From JAYEMH01 sp034717985 [NCBI: Candidatus Ratteibacteria bacterium] (lineage in GTDB: Bacteria; CAZDME01; JAYEMH01): a DNA stretch of 11,894 bases. The stretch covers positions 21,647-33,540 of the forward strand of contig JAYEMH010000030.1 of the NCBI GenBank assembly GCA_034717985.1, given 5' to 3'. Position numbers and translations under genes: made by a program. The notes under the pieces were generated by a model. It made no database searches, had not been told where the DNA came from, and worked only from the letters and a program-made list of their open reading frames with translations. Below, piece after piece: positions 1 to 8,051 of the stretch (position 1 is its first letter; every line of letters starts with the position of its first letter).

Positions 1-1487
1 CTTAAAATAATTAACACCGCGCCGGCCAATAAATTCAAATAGACAAACCAGTCTCCAAACCGGGTATAAAAAGTCAGCTTCCCAAGCATACCTACTTTCT
101 GAATCAGAAATCCTCTCACCCAGAGCGGACAACCGCTGCTGTCTTCAACCCGCCCTAAAATTTCTCCCCGGGGACTGATAAAAGCGGAAATCCCCGTATT
201 GGCGCAGCAAACTAAATAGCGGTAATTCTCGACCGCTCTCAAGACGCCCATCGCCAGATGCTGAAAAGGAGCGCTGCTCCTCCCGAACCAAACATCGTTG
301 GTAATATTGATTAAAAGCCTTGAGCCTCTTTTTACAAATTGACGGACCAGCCCGGGAAAAATGTTTTCGAAACAGATAAGGACATTAAAATTCCCCGCCG
401 GTATTTTGAAGATTACCTCCTCTTTACCCGGGGTATAATCACCCACTTCTTGAAAAAACCCCTTGAAAACCTGAGGAAAATAATCTTTCCGGGGAACATA
501 TTCACCGAAAGGGACCAAATGAATCTTATCATACTGACCGACAATCCCCCCCCCGGGCGAAATCAAAAAAGCGCTATTAAAACAATCGTCCCCCTCGGCA
601 GAATAATAAGGAGAACCGGCCAGAAGGAAACTTTCGCCTGCCTCTGCCAGAAAACTTAAGGTATTGTGCCACTCTAAATCCTGGGGCAGAGAAGCAGTCA
701 CGGCTGTTTCGGGCCAAACGATTAAATCAGGACGATTAGAAGCGGCTTCTTCGGTTAAACTCTGAAAAACCTCCCGGTTGTAATTGTCATAGGCATCATC
801 CCATTTAACTTCTTGAGCAATATTTCCCTGAATAACGGCTACCTCTAAACTGCCCTGAGTTTTTTCGTCCTCTCCTAAAACTTTTTTTCCATACCCAAGA
901 CAAATCAGGCAAAGAAAAACAATAATCGAAAGATTAATCCACTGGGTCTTCAGCCCGGAGATTCCTCCCTTTTTTATCTGGAGAATAATTTCTGCCAGAG
1001 CGGCATTTACCGCCACGATTAAAAAAGAAAGGCCATAAACACCGGTTATGGCCGCTATCTGAATCAAGGGTAAATTTAAATACTGGCTGTTGCCCAGGGG
1101 TAGCCAGGGAAACCCGGTAAAAAGCCAGCCCCTTAACCATTCCAAACTCACCCAGAAAACCGGGCTGATAATTACCAGAGAAAAATTTGTTTTTTGCTGA
1201 ACAAATTTTATCCCTGAAGCCCAGAGGAAAAAATAAATTGACAGATATGCACCCAACAAAACCAGTCCGACTGCCGTAACCAACCGCAGCCAGAAAAGAA
1301 GAACCAGCCAGAATATAAACCCGGAGCAAAATGAAAGCCGGCCTGCTTCCCCGGCGGATTTCCCCTCTATGGCTAAGAACAAGGGAACCAGCGCCACCCA
1401 GGCTAAATATTCCAGATCAAAACGGGGAAAGGATAACACCAATAAAACCGCACTGATTAAAAGTAATATATAGTCTTTTCCCCGCAT
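1..1487 (-). CDS. lnt: Apolipoprotein N-acyltransferase, cut at its C-terminus by the window edge
   Basis: Lnt transfers a fatty acyl chain from phospholipid to the N-terminal cysteine of diacylated lipoproteins in the inner membrane, the last step of lipoprotein maturation. The frame is open for 495 codons from ATG 1487 and leaves the window without a stop; the E. coli enzyme is about 512 residues, so probably only a short tail is missing. The N-terminal 180 or so residues are a series of hydrophobic helices, including the motif FPWLPLGNSQ. A nitrilase-like domain follows, with the expected triad: Glu260 in VWPET, Lys321 in YDKIHLVPFGEY and Cys372 in ICFENIFP, with Glu374 just after the Cys as in known Lnt proteins. 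The start has only a weak ribosome site (GGA five bases upstream). The gene lies downstream of secA across a 277-base repeat-filled spacer, so cotranscription is uncertain. The family assignment is very secure. Confidence 0.95.
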   Translation of the reverse strand, partial: MRGKDYILLLISAVLLVLSFPRFDLEYLAWVALVPLFLAIEGKSAGEAGRLSFCSGFIFWLVLLFWLRLVTAVGLVLLGAYLSIYFFLWASGIKFVQQKTNFSLVIISPVFWVSLEWLRGWLFTGFPWLPLGNSQYLNLPLIQIAAITGVYGLSFLIVAVNAALAEIILQIKKGGISGLKTQWINLSIIVFLCLICLGYGKKVLGEDEKTQGSLEVAVIQGNIAQEVKWDDAYDNYNREVFQSLTEEAASNRPDLIVWPETAVTASLPQDLEWHNTLSFLAEAGESFLLAGSPYYSAEGDDCFNSAFLISPGGGIVGQYDKIHLVPFGEYVPRKDYFPQVFKGFFQEVGDYTPGKEEVIFKIPAGNFNVLICFENIFPGLVRQFVKRGSRLLINITNDVWFGRSSAPFQHLAMGVLRAVENYRYLVCCANTGISAFISPRGEILGRVEDSSGCPLWVRGFLIQKVGMLGKLTFYTRFGDWFVYLNLLAGAVLIIL

Positions 1488-1616
1488 AATTCCAACGTTT
1501 AGTCCACAGACCAGAGTCCATAATACCAGTCCACAGTCCATAGACCACAGATTAGTCCACAGTCCATACAGTCCATAGACCATAGTCCATAGAAAAAACA
1601 AAAAATCTATCAACTA

Positions 1617-1655
1617 TTAACTTCATTCTTAAACTATGGACTATCGACTGTGGAC
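1617..1655 (+). repeat. 39-base direct repeat, copy A (copy B at 1722-1760)
   Basis: This segment matches 1722-1760 at 33 of 39 positions with no gaps. Both copies read roughly TTRACTTCATT, then CTAAAC or TTAAAC, then two or three heptamer-type units. All six differences are transitions. The copies are 105 bases apart, which suggests a segmental duplication inside the heptamer array followed by point divergence. Confidence 0.75.
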
Positions 1656-1671
1656 TATGGACTATCGACTA

Positions 1672-1691
1672 CTTGTGCCCGCTTGTGCCCG
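1672..1691 (+). repeat. Perfect 10-base tandem duplication (CTTGTGCCCG x2)
   Basis: The decamer CTTGTGCCCG occurs twice in direct succession, in the part of the array that separates the two 39-base repeats. It is unrelated to the heptamer motif and more GC-rich than its surroundings. It may mark a junction or a slippage event. Confidence 0.7.
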
Positions 1692-1721
1692 AAAGAGTAT
1701 TAGGGTATGGACTTTTGACGA

Positions 1722-1760
1722 TTGACTTCATTTCTAAACTGTGGACTATTGACTATGGAC
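1722..1760 (+). repeat. 39-base direct repeat, copy B
   Basis: This is the partner of 1617-1655, with 33 of 39 identical positions and only transition differences. It lies next to the secA stop codon (complement of 1765-1767), so the repeat begins almost directly where the secA reading frame ends. Confidence 0.75.
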
Positions 1761-1764
1761 TTTA

Positions 1765-4485
1765 CTATGTTCTCCCGCAGCATTTTTTATATTTCTTCCC
1801 GCTCCCGCAGGGACAGGGGTCATTACGGCCAACCTTTTCTCCCTTCCGCTTATAAGGTTCTACCGGCCTTATTTCTCTTTTCTCTTTTCTTCCACCCGTC
1901 TCCGGCGGAGGCGCCTTGAATGAAGAATACTCATCGTGCACCAGGTCAGCTTGCGGCGCAGCAACCGGCACCCTTTCCGGTCTTTCCACTACTTCAATCT
2001 TGTAAAGATATTCCAAAGCGTCGAATTTAATTCGTTTAATCATTTCCTGAAAGGCCAAATGGGCTTCCTTTTGATATTCAACCAGCGGGTCACGCTGTCC
2101 GTAGGCCCGCAGTCCAATGCCTTCCCTCAAACTATCCATAGTATAAAGATGGTCTTTCCACTTGTTATCCACCGTCTGAAGAAGCATCATTCTCTCTAAA
2201 TGTCTCATAAATTTTTCACCCAGTCTCTTCTCCTTCTTCCGGTAATAATCTTTGAGTTCCGCCAGAACCTTTTCTTTTATCTCGAACCGAGTAATCTTCT
2301 CCGGGTCTATCTCTTGAAAATTAAAATCTAAACCGAAAAGATTCTTAAGTTTTTCTTCGAAACCGTCAAGATTCCAATCTTCGGGATGAACCTTTTCTTC
2401 CAGGTATAACTCTGCCAAACCATCAACGGCATCAGCCATCATTCCTTCTATATGTTCTCTTAAGTTTTTTCCTTCCAGAACCATTTGCCGCTGGCTATAG
2501 ATTATCTCCCTTTGTTTATTCATCACATTATCATATTCAAGGATGTGCTTTCGAATATCAAAATTCTGCCCTTCTACCCGCCTTTGAGCCGTTTCAATCG
2601 CCCGGGTAACTAAAATATGAGTAATAGGTTGGTTCTCTTCCATACCGAGTTTATCCATAATCAAACCGAGACGCTCTGAACCAAAAATGCGCAGCAGGTT
2701 ATCATCCAGCGAAAGATAAAAACACGATGAACCGGGGTCGCCCTGCCGGCCGGCCCGGCCGCGCAGCTGGTTGTCAATGCGGCGGGCTTCATGTCTTTCG
2801 GTGCCGATAATATGCAGGCCGCCTATTTTAGCTACCCCTTCTCCTAAGACAATATCCGTTCCCCGTCCGGCCATATTGGTGGCGATGGTAACGGCTGCCC
2901 TTTGACCGGCCATGGACACAATCTCCGCTTCTTTCTCATGATATCTGGCATTGAGGACACTGTGGTCAAGTAACCCTCTCTGTTTCAAAAGACCGCTCAG
3001 GCGTTCCGATGTTTCGATAGAAACAGTGCCGATCAAAACCGGACGCCCCTTTTGGTGCATTTCCTCTATTTCATTTATGACCGCCCGGAACTTTTCTTTT
3101 TCGGTTTTATAAATTATATCCGGAGAACTGTGGCGGATTAAGGTCCGATTCGGCGGTGTCACCACCACATCTAAATTGTAAATCTCCAGAAACTCCCTGG
3201 CTTCGGTTTCGGCGGTTCCGGTCATCCCGGCCAGTTTTTCGTAGAGGCGGAAATAATTCTGAAAGGTAATAGTGGCTAAAGTCTGATTTTCCCGCTCAAT
3301 TTTCACCCCTTCTTTTGCCTCCAGGGCCTGGTGCAGTCCATCGCTGTAACGCCGCCCCGGCATCAGCCTGCCCGTAAATTCGTCAACGATAATTACCTGG
3401 TCATCCTTCACCATATAGTCAACATCGCGCCTGAAGTTGCAATGAGCCTTGAGCATCTGTTCGGCGTGTTTCTTCTCTGCCATCGTCTCAATACTATGCA
3501 GGTCTTTTAAACCCAGGAACCTGGCAACCTTTATTTCTCCCTCTTCGGTCAGGTAGGTAGTATTAGCCTTTTCATCAACAATGTAATCACCGCTTTCCTG
3601 CTTGCTTTCTTCATCGCGTTTGCCTTTATTAAGCCGGGAGAAAATCCGGTCTAATTTATAATATTTGTTCGTTGATTCTTCAGCCGGGCCGGAAATAATC
3701 AAGGGAGTACGGGCTTCATCAACCAGGATGCTGTCTACCTCATCGACAATGGCATAATGCAGCGGACGCTGAACGCAATCCTCCTTGCGCACCGCCATAT
3801 TATCGCGAAGATAATCAAAACCAAACTCGTTATTGGTTCCGTAAGTAATATCGCAATTATAGGCTTGCTTTCTTTCCGGAGGAAACATATCATGCTGAAT
3901 TACCCCCACACTCAGGCCTAAAAATTCATAGACTGGTCCCATCCAGTCGCGATCGCGGCGGGCCAAATAGTCGTTGACGGTAATTAAATGCGCCCCCTGG
4001 CCGAGAAGAGCATTAAGGTACATTGGCAAAGTAGCCACCAGGGTTTTACCTTCCCCGGTAGCCATTTCGGCAATTTTTCCCTGATGAAGAACTATGCCGC
4101 CGGCAAGCTGAACGTCAAAATGGCGCATCTTAATGGTTCGCCGGCTGACCTCGCGAACGACGGCAAAGGTCTCCGCCAAAATATCATCAAAAATTTTGTT
4201 TCGGGCTAATTTCAATTTTTCCTTGAGCTTCCTTTTCCCCTCGGGGGTAACGCTTTCTCTAATCTGCGTCTCAAGGTTTTTGATTTCCGGCTCCAGTTCC
4301 CTGTTTTTCTTCTGAACGTGCTCTCTGAAAACATCTGTTTTGGAGCGAAGCTGTTCATCACTGAGACGGGAAATCTCCGGCTCCAGGGCGTTAATTTGCA
4401 AAACCTGAGGCATAAGTTTCTTGATATCCCGTTCACTCTTGGTGCCGAAAGATTTAGATAATTTGGATATAATGAAATTTAACAT
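1765..4485 (-). CDS. secA: Protein translocase ATPase subunit SecA
   Basis: SecA is the ATPase motor that pushes unfolded preproteins through the SecYEG channel at the inner membrane. The protein is 906 residues and appears full length. Visible landmarks are Walker A in MATGEGKTL (GEGKT at 144-148), [10 protein letters not shown] (169-178), [16 protein letters not shown] (215-230), Walker [21 protein letters not shown] (248-267), GTVSIETSE (486-494), [10 protein letters not shown] (536-545), the two-helix-finger region around DNKWKDHLY (773-781) and a C-terminal zinc-binding SEC-C tail with Cys891, Cys893, Cys902 and Cys903. Walker A lies about 40 residues later than in E. coli because a charged, probably helical insertion occupies roughly residues 60-97. 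The ATG overlaps the end of rsmE by 7 bases, so translation is probably coupled. The identification is essentially certain; the role of the insertion is unknown. Confidence 0.99.
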   Translation of the reverse strand: MLNFIISKLSKSFGTKSERDIKKLMPQVLQINALEPEISRLSDEQLRSKTDVFREHVQKKNRELEPEIKNLETQIRESVTPEGKRKLKEKLKLARNKIFDDILAETFAVVREVSRRTIKMRHFDVQLAGGIVLHQGKIAEMATGEGKTLVATLPMYLNALLGQGAHLITVNDYLARRDRDWMGPVYEFLGLSVGVIQHDMFPPERKQAYNCDITYGTNNEFGFDYLRDNMAVRKEDCVQRPLHYAIVDEVDSILVDEARTPLIISGPAEESTNKYYKLDRIFSRLNKGKRDEESKQESGDYIVDEKANTTYLTEEGEIKVARFLGLKDLHSIETMAEKKHAEQMLKAHCNFRRDVDYMVKDDQVIIVDEFTGRLMPGRRYSDGLHQALEAKEGVKIERENQTLATITFQNYFRLYEKLAGMTGTAETEAREFLEIYNLDVVVTPPNRTLIRHSSPDIIYKTEKEKFRAVINEIEEMHQKGRPVLIGTVSIETSERLSGLLKQRGLLDHSVLNARYHEKEAEIVSMAGQRAAVTIATNMAGRGTDIVLGEGVAKIGGLHIIGTERHEARRIDNQLRGRAGRQGDPGSSCFYLSLDDNLLRIFGSERLGLIMDKLGMEENQPITHILVTRAIETAQRRVEGQNFDIRKHILEYDNVMNKQREIIYSQRQMVLEGKNLREHIEGMMADAVDGLAELYLEEKVHPEDWNLDGFEEKLKNLFGLDFNFQEIDPEKITRFEIKEKVLAELKDYYRKKEKRLGEKFMRHLERMMLLQTVDNKWKDHLYTMDSLREGIGLRAYGQRDPLVEYQKEAHLAFQEMIKRIKFDALEYLYKIEVVERPERVPVAAPQADLVHDEYSSFKAPPPETGGRKEKREIRPVEPYKRKGEKVGRNDPCPCGSGKKYKKCCGRT

Positions 4486-5228
4486 CTCTTTTTCTTATTT
4501 GAGGCAGTCATTTTGATAATAGATAGCATTGCCATGGCGGCCGTATCCGATTTAAGAACATTCGAACCCAAAGTAACCAATTTACAACCGATAAGTTCTG
4601 CCTGCTTAATTTCCTCCTGGGAAAAGCCCCCTTCCGGTCCGATAAAGACCAAAACCTTTTTTATCTTACCTCCATCTTCAAGAACTTTCTTAAGCGAAAC
4701 TGCCTTAAAACTCAAGCAAGGGAATAAAACCAAATCAAATTCCGAGGCTTTTCCTAAAGCCTGGGGGAATTTAATTATCCGGCTAATCACCGGCAGTTTA
4801 AGCCGCCCGCATTGCTTGGAAGCAGAAATCGCGATTTTCTCCCAGCGGCGGCGGGTCAATTCAGCTTTGCCTTTATTTATCTTAACCACCGAACGTTTAG
4901 TCTCCAGAGGGATAATCTCATCAACCCCCAATTCCGTCACCTTCTCTACCAGATAATCCATTTTCCCCCTGGCCGGCAGAGCCTGGGCTAAGGTTACCCG
5001 GGGTTCCTCTAATCTTTTCAATTTCTTTTCACTTAAAATCTTCACCACGGCCAATTTTTTTCTCTCCTCAGTTATCACTCCTTGATATCCTTTTCCCTGA
5101 CCGTCAAAAACGACTACTTCATCCCCCCCCTTTAGCCGCATCACCTTAAGAAGATGATGGGCTTCCTTTCCCTTTATAAAAATTTTGTCTCCTTTAACAT
5201 TTTCCGGAGGCGAAAAAAACCGGCTCAT
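4479..5228 (-). CDS. rsmE: 16S rRNA (uracil-1498-N3)-methyltransferase RsmE
   Basis: RsmE methylates N3 of U1498 in 16S rRNA of the 30S subunit, using S-adenosylmethionine. The 249-residue length is normal for this SPOUT-class family. An N-terminal PUA-like region contains [20 protein letters not shown] (24-43). The C-terminal knotted domain carries [16 protein letters not shown] (86-101), the SAM-site motif [12 protein letters not shown] (195-206) and [11 protein letters not shown] (220-230), which matches the family pattern LGxRILRxETA with substitutions. GGGAGA lies about six bases before the ATG. The start overlaps the THEP1-like stop by 4 bases (ATGA) and the end overlaps secA by 7 bases, so the gene sits inside a translationally coupled string. 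The placement directly before secA is unremarkable in function and probably reflects shared expression. Confidence 0.96.
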   Translation of the reverse strand: MSRFFSPPENVKGDKIFIKGKEAHHLLKVMRLKGGDEVVVFDGQGKGYQGVITEERKKLAVVKILSEKKLKRLEEPRVTLAQALPARGKMDYLVEKVTELGVDEIIPLETKRSVVKINKGKAELTRRRWEKIAISASKQCGRLKLPVISRIIKFPQALGKASEFDLVLFPCLSFKAVSLKKVLEDGGKIKKVLVFIGPEGGFSQEEIKQAELIGCKLVTLGSNVLKSDTAAMAMLSIIKMTASNKKKRC

Positions 5229-5740
5229 TTTTTCTCCCAGGTTTTAACGATTTCCCCGTAGATTTCCTCGGAATTGTCCCGGGTAAGCCTGAACATTTTT
5301 ACCCTCGGGCAAATCTTCAAACCCTCCACGAATTCATCGCCGGCAAGAGAGATTACTGCCAGAACCTTCTTGGGGCTATTCAGCGATTCAACTACCTTAT
5401 CTTTAAAACTTTGAGAAAATAATTCCATTTTCCCGATTTCATCGATAACAACAATCTCTTTAGCTTCAATAGCTTCATCCATTGCCTTCAGCCCCACCCT
5501 TTCCAAATCGGCGAGATTAACTCCATACTTACCCAATCGGAATTTACTTCGATAATCTCCCCGCGCTAATCTTCCTTTCTCTCCGGATAAAGCGATAATA
5601 TCAAATCCCATTCGTTCTTTATTTCTTTTCACTTCTTGAGTGTAAAAACCGCCGGCGCTTTTGCCATAAAAACCCGCTAACTTTTTTATTAAAGTCGTCT
5701 TGCCAACGCCGGGTCTACCGGTAATAAAAATATTTTTCAT
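5225..5740 (-). CDS. THEP1-family nucleoside-triphosphatase
   Basis: This 171-residue P-loop protein matches the THEP1 (NTPase_1) family, small enzymes best known from archaea and thermophilic bacteria that hydrolyse nucleoside triphosphates to diphosphates in vitro and whose cellular role is unclear. The Walker A motif GRPGVGKTT is at residues 8-16, the family signature GGFYTQEV at 30-37 and Walker B VVIDEIGKMEL at 97-107. The length fits the family. The ATG at 5740 gives a protein that begins just before the P-loop, as expected. A GGAG lies about 13 bases upstream, farther than ideal. The stop overlaps the rsmE start (ATGA). The substrate cannot be told from sequence. Its position between a pilin-like gene and rsmE gives no clear functional hint. 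Confidence 0.9.
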   Translation of the reverse strand: MKNIFITGRPGVGKTTLIKKLAGFYGKSAGGFYTQEVKRNKERMGFDIIALSGEKGRLARGDYRSKFRLGKYGVNLADLERVGLKAMDEAIEAKEIVVIDEIGKMELFSQSFKDKVVESLNSPKKVLAVISLAGDEFVEGLKICPRVKMFRLTRDNSEEIYGEIVKTWEKK

Positions 5741-5776
5741 AGCCGGGAATTAAGCTCCGTGGATTCATTCAAGAAG

Positions 5777-6106
5777 TCAAGGCAATTCGTGGCCTTCTAC
5801 TGAACAGGTGGGCTTTTGACCTATCGGATGAAGTTTATAGGTGCCTTCGGCGGGACATTGAGGTTTCATTTTAAGAAATTCCGGGATTATATCCGTAAAG
5901 AAAACTGCATTTCCCGGGGATTGACCGCTGGAGGCCGCATATCTATTAACCGAATCATCAAGCTTTCTAAGGTTGGATATGCAGGTTATTTGAATAACTT
6001 CATTTCTGGTTTTTATGAAATTAGGCATGACTATGGCTATTAATAAAGCAAGAATAAAAATAACAACTAAAATCTCAGTTAGGGTAAACCCCGAATTATT
6101 CTTCAT
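5777..6106 (-). CDS. Type IV pilin-like / pseudopilin protein with prepilin N-terminus
   Basis: The 109-residue protein begins with a short basic leader and a classic prepilin peptidase site, NNSG/FTLTEILVV, with Phe7 as mature residue 1 and Glu11 as the conserved Glu5. A hydrophobic helix (7-27) follows. The small remaining domain contains a CISNLRKLDDSVNRYA helix and ends in a pattern of the form PQCP..GTY....G..PTC...GHELP, with Cys42, Cys84 and Cys101. This compact C-x-G-Y...G-x-P-x-C...GH pattern is familiar from pilin-like proteins of PVC and Omnitrophota-like bacteria (recalled, not searched). It probably becomes a subunit of a type IV pilus or type II secretion-like filament after cleavage. 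It starts three bases after the HAMP gene stop. No assembly ATPase, prepilin peptidase or secretin is in the window. Confidence 0.88.
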   Translation of the reverse strand: MKNNSGFTLTEILVVIFILALLIAIVMPNFIKTRNEVIQITCISNLRKLDDSVNRYAASSGQSPGNAVFFTDIIPEFLKMKPQCPAEGTYKLHPIGQKPTCSVEGHELP

Positions 6107-6109
6107 TCT

Positions 6110-6649
6110 CTATTGTCTCAGTTGAAACTTACCGTTGACTTGCTTTAATTCTTCAACTATCTTTTGGATCTCATCAAGACTGCTTGAAGAACCGAGTTTT
6201 TCCAGTAACTTCCGATTGTTTCTAAATTCATCATTAAGTCTTTCGGTCAATGCTTCCACTGAGTCAGCCAAAGACTGAAATTCATCGTTTTTTCTTAACC
6301 TGGAACATACAGTTAAGTCACCTTTAGCCATTAAGCGAATATTACGCTCGAGCCGATAAGCCGGACCGGCAATCTTATGGGAAACAAAAATACTGGCCGC
6401 GGCTATCAGAATAGACAGAGAAAACAACTGACAGATTAAAGACCAATTCGCAATCTCAAAAATCTCGTACAGATTAATATAAATTGCCTTCTGAACACAG
6501 AAAGTGCTGATTAATTTCCAGTTAAATAGATAAACGCCAAAAAAGGCAGCCACCACTACAGTGAACATAGCCAGAAAAATGACCAGGGCGAATTTAAACT
6601 GAAAGGGTCTCTGAATAATATAATGTTGCCTTCTATATGTCTTTTCCAT
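6110..6649 (-). CDS. HAMP-domain membrane protein without an output domain
   Basis: This 179-residue protein has two membrane helices (about 20-42 and 69-91) and then a HAMP region (about 90-140) containing SHKIAGPAYRLERNIRLM and KNDEFQSLADSVEAL. A helical tail with LLEKLGSSSSLDEIQKIVEEL ends the chain. HAMP domains normally pass signals from membrane receptors to kinase, cyclase or chemoreceptor modules, but none is fused here, and the segment between the helices is only about 26 residues, too small for a sensor domain. A good ribosome site (AGAGGAG, about seven bases before the ATG) fixes the start. It is the first gene after a strong predicted promoter and is three bases from the pilin-like gene, so the two may act together at the membrane. 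That link is inference. Confidence 0.85.
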   Translation of the reverse strand: MEKTYRRQHYIIQRPFQFKFALVIFLAMFTVVVAAFFGVYLFNWKLISTFCVQKAIYINLYEIFEIANWSLICQLFSLSILIAAASIFVSHKIAGPAYRLERNIRLMAKGDLTVCSRLRKNDEFQSLADSVEALTERLNDEFRNNRKLLEKLGSSSSLDEIQKIVEELKQVNGKFQLRQ

Positions 6650-6680
6650 TCATTTTCTCCTCTTTATAGAGACCACGTTA

Positions 6681-6709
6681 ATTTTACCCCAGAATCACCT
6701 TTTCGTCAA
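6681..6709 (-). promoter_or_regulatory. Sigma-70-type promoter for the HAMP-pilin-NTPase-rsmE-secA operon
   Basis: Read on the minus strand, TTGACG (complement of 6704-6709) and TAAAAT (complement of 6681-6686) are separated by exactly 17 bases, a near-consensus arrangement. Transcription would begin near 6674, leaving a short leader of about 25 bases that contains the AGAGGAG ribosome site of the HAMP gene at 6649. It lies in the gap after the YihY stop codon. Confidence 0.75.
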
Positions 6710-6734
6710 TATAAAAAGCAAAAGATTTAATCGG

Positions 6735-8051
6735 CTAAGAACGCAGGATTAAATCCTTAAAGTTTTGCGCCTTTAGAGAATTACTAACCGTTTGGTCTAC
6801 ATCCTGAAGCAGCCTCTCCAGGTGTTTTTTTATTTCATCATCCTTCAAATTAAAGGTGCTGTCGCCATAACTTCGTAAAACATCAAGGACTTCTTTAATC
6901 ATAATTCTCTCTATCGGTCTGGCCGGTTGATAAGCAATTTCTTGAGCTTTAATTTCTACCAGAATTTTCCCCTGGCAGAGCTCAAAAATTACTTCATTTA
7001 TCAGCCGCACCGGAATGTTCAAATGCTGCGACAATTTTTCCGCTGACCAGGGTTCTCCGCCCAGATAAAAGTTTTTAGCCACGGCCGCCGTCAGACGCAA
7101 TCCCATTATCTCTTTAAAAGACTGGCTGACTCTAAAAGCCCGGCTTTCTTCCTGATAGGTTTTAGCATTCTGATGGGCAAAAGAAACCTCAGCGCCAAAG
7201 AGAATGATTATCCAGCTAAGATTAACCCAGATTAGAAATATGGGGAAGCTGGCAAAAGTACCGTAAATGGCGCTGTATCTGACCACTCCGACCTGAAAAT
7301 GAATATAGAGCCACTGGGCTGCCTGCCACAAAGAACCACCAATAATCCCGCCAATCAAAGCCGAGCGAAAATGAACCCGGGTATTGGGAAGAAAAGTATA
7401 GACAAAAGCAAAAGCGAACCACAGGGTCATATACGGAGCTAAACGCAAGAATATTTTAAATAGACCGGTAACCAGGAAAATATCTTTGATTCTGGCTAAA
7501 AATGTAAGGTTTGAATAGCTGGCGGTAATCCCCATGGCGGCTATGACTAAAATAGGGAAAATAATTCCGACGCCTATATAATCACGGAATTTCTGAAATA
7601 AATTCCGGGAACGCTTGATTCCCCAGATATCGTTCAAAGCCCTTTCGATAAATCCCAGCATATTTATTACTACGGCAATTAAAATAATTAACCCAACTGT
7701 TCCCAGCGTAGCGAGATTGGTGTTTTCGATATATTCGAAAATTCCTCTGACAATTTCACCCTGTCCAACAGCAAGATTATCGATAATAAGCGGCTTCAAC
7801 CTGTCTTGAACGCCAAAATTTTTAGCCAAAGAGAAAACAAAGGCTAAAAAAGGACCGATACAAAGAAGAGTCATGTAGGTAAGCCAGGCCGCTTGAAGAT
7901 GGATGGTCCCTTTAATGAAACCTTTCCATATGAGATAAAGAACCTTGAGCTGATGGAGAAGAAATCCTTTAAGGCGGGAAATATTTCTTCGATCCAGCCG
8001 CCACAGGTCCTCCAGCATAAATTTTTTAATGCGCTGCCAGCTTTTAATCAA
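6735..8051 (-). CDS. YihY/BrkB family integral membrane protein with C-terminal winged-helix-like region
   Basis: The 438-residue protein belongs to the YihY/virulence factor BrkB family (once misnamed ribonuclease BN), polytopic inner-membrane proteins of uncertain function. About six hydrophobic helices lie near 54-77, 115-137, 160-182, 192-220, 230-253 and 263-290, and the family signature is seen in YGTFASFPIFLIWVNLSW (263-280) followed by FGAEV. Beyond residue 300 is a soluble tail; WSAEKLSQHLNIPVRLINEV (335-354) resembles a winged-helix DNA-binding fold. The start is TTG at 8051: AAAGGAAG lies six bases before it, while the next ATG, at 8018 (codon 12), has no ribosome site. The start overlaps the preceding gene by 8 bases, suggesting coupling. 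Family assignment is firm; function is not known. Confidence 0.92.
   Translation of the reverse strand: MIKSWQRIKKFMLEDLWRLDRRNISRLKGFLLHQLKVLYLIWKGFIKGTIHLQAAWLTYMTLLCIGPFLAFVFSLAKNFGVQDRLKPLIIDNLAVGQGEIVRGIFEYIENTNLATLGTVGLIILIAVVINMLGFIERALNDIWGIKRSRNLFQKFRDYIGVGIIFPILVIAAMGITASYSNLTFLARIKDIFLVTGLFKIFLRLAPYMTLWFAFAFVYTFLPNTRVHFRSALIGGIIGGSLWQAAQWLYIHFQVGVVRYSAIYGTFASFPIFLIWVNLSWIIILFGAEVSFAHQNAKTYQEESRAFRVSQSFKEIMGLRLTAAVAKNFYLGGEPWSAEKLSQHLNIPVRLINEVIFELCQGKILVEIKAQEIAYQPARPIERIMIKEVLDVLRSYGDSTFNLKDDEIKKHLERLLQDVDQTVSNSLKAQNFKDLILRS

Larger units (their letters stand above)
1501..1761. repeat. Head-to-head heptamer array (AGTCCAY / RTGGACT) filling the secA-lnt spacer
   Basis: This stretch holds no gene. 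The left half has eight exact AGTCCAY heptamers, beginning at 1501, 1515, 1528, 1535, 1554, 1561, 1570 and 1584, plus AGACCAY variants at 1542 and 1577. The right half has six copies of the reverse complement RTGGACT, at 1636, 1650, 1657, 1707, 1741 and 1755. The orientation flips around an A-rich centre (1593-1633). The flanks 1570-1592 and 1634-1656 pair at 20 of 23 positions, so the array could fold into a long hairpin. The last heptamer ends 3 bases before the secA stop codon. Heptamer spacing is irregular, which argues against CRISPR. Function is unknown; it may be a dispersed intergenic repeat family. Confidence 0.85.

Noticed and set aside
339-659. A 106-codon plus-strand reading frame
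   Set aside because: It is antisense to the catalytic domain of lnt and has no recognisable product.
934-1329. A 131-codon minus-strand reading frame within lnt
   Set aside because: It lies in a different frame from the clear Lnt sequence, which is open from 1487 to the window edge, and its product has no family features.
1501-1761. CRISPR array
   Set aside because: Units are 7 bases with irregular short spacing, both orientations occur, and there are no uniform spacers or cas genes.
1673-1919. Plus-strand reading frames across the repeat array and the secA end
   Set aside because: They are translations of heptamer repeats (WTIDYG-type strings) running into antisense of the SecA C-terminus.
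4513-4956. A 147-codon plus-strand reading frame
   Set aside because: It is antisense to rsmE, whose family motifs are clear, and has no recognisable domain.
6735-8051. Ribonuclease BN annotation for the YihY gene
   Set aside because: This name came from an early misassignment; the protein is a polytopic membrane protein without nuclease motifs.
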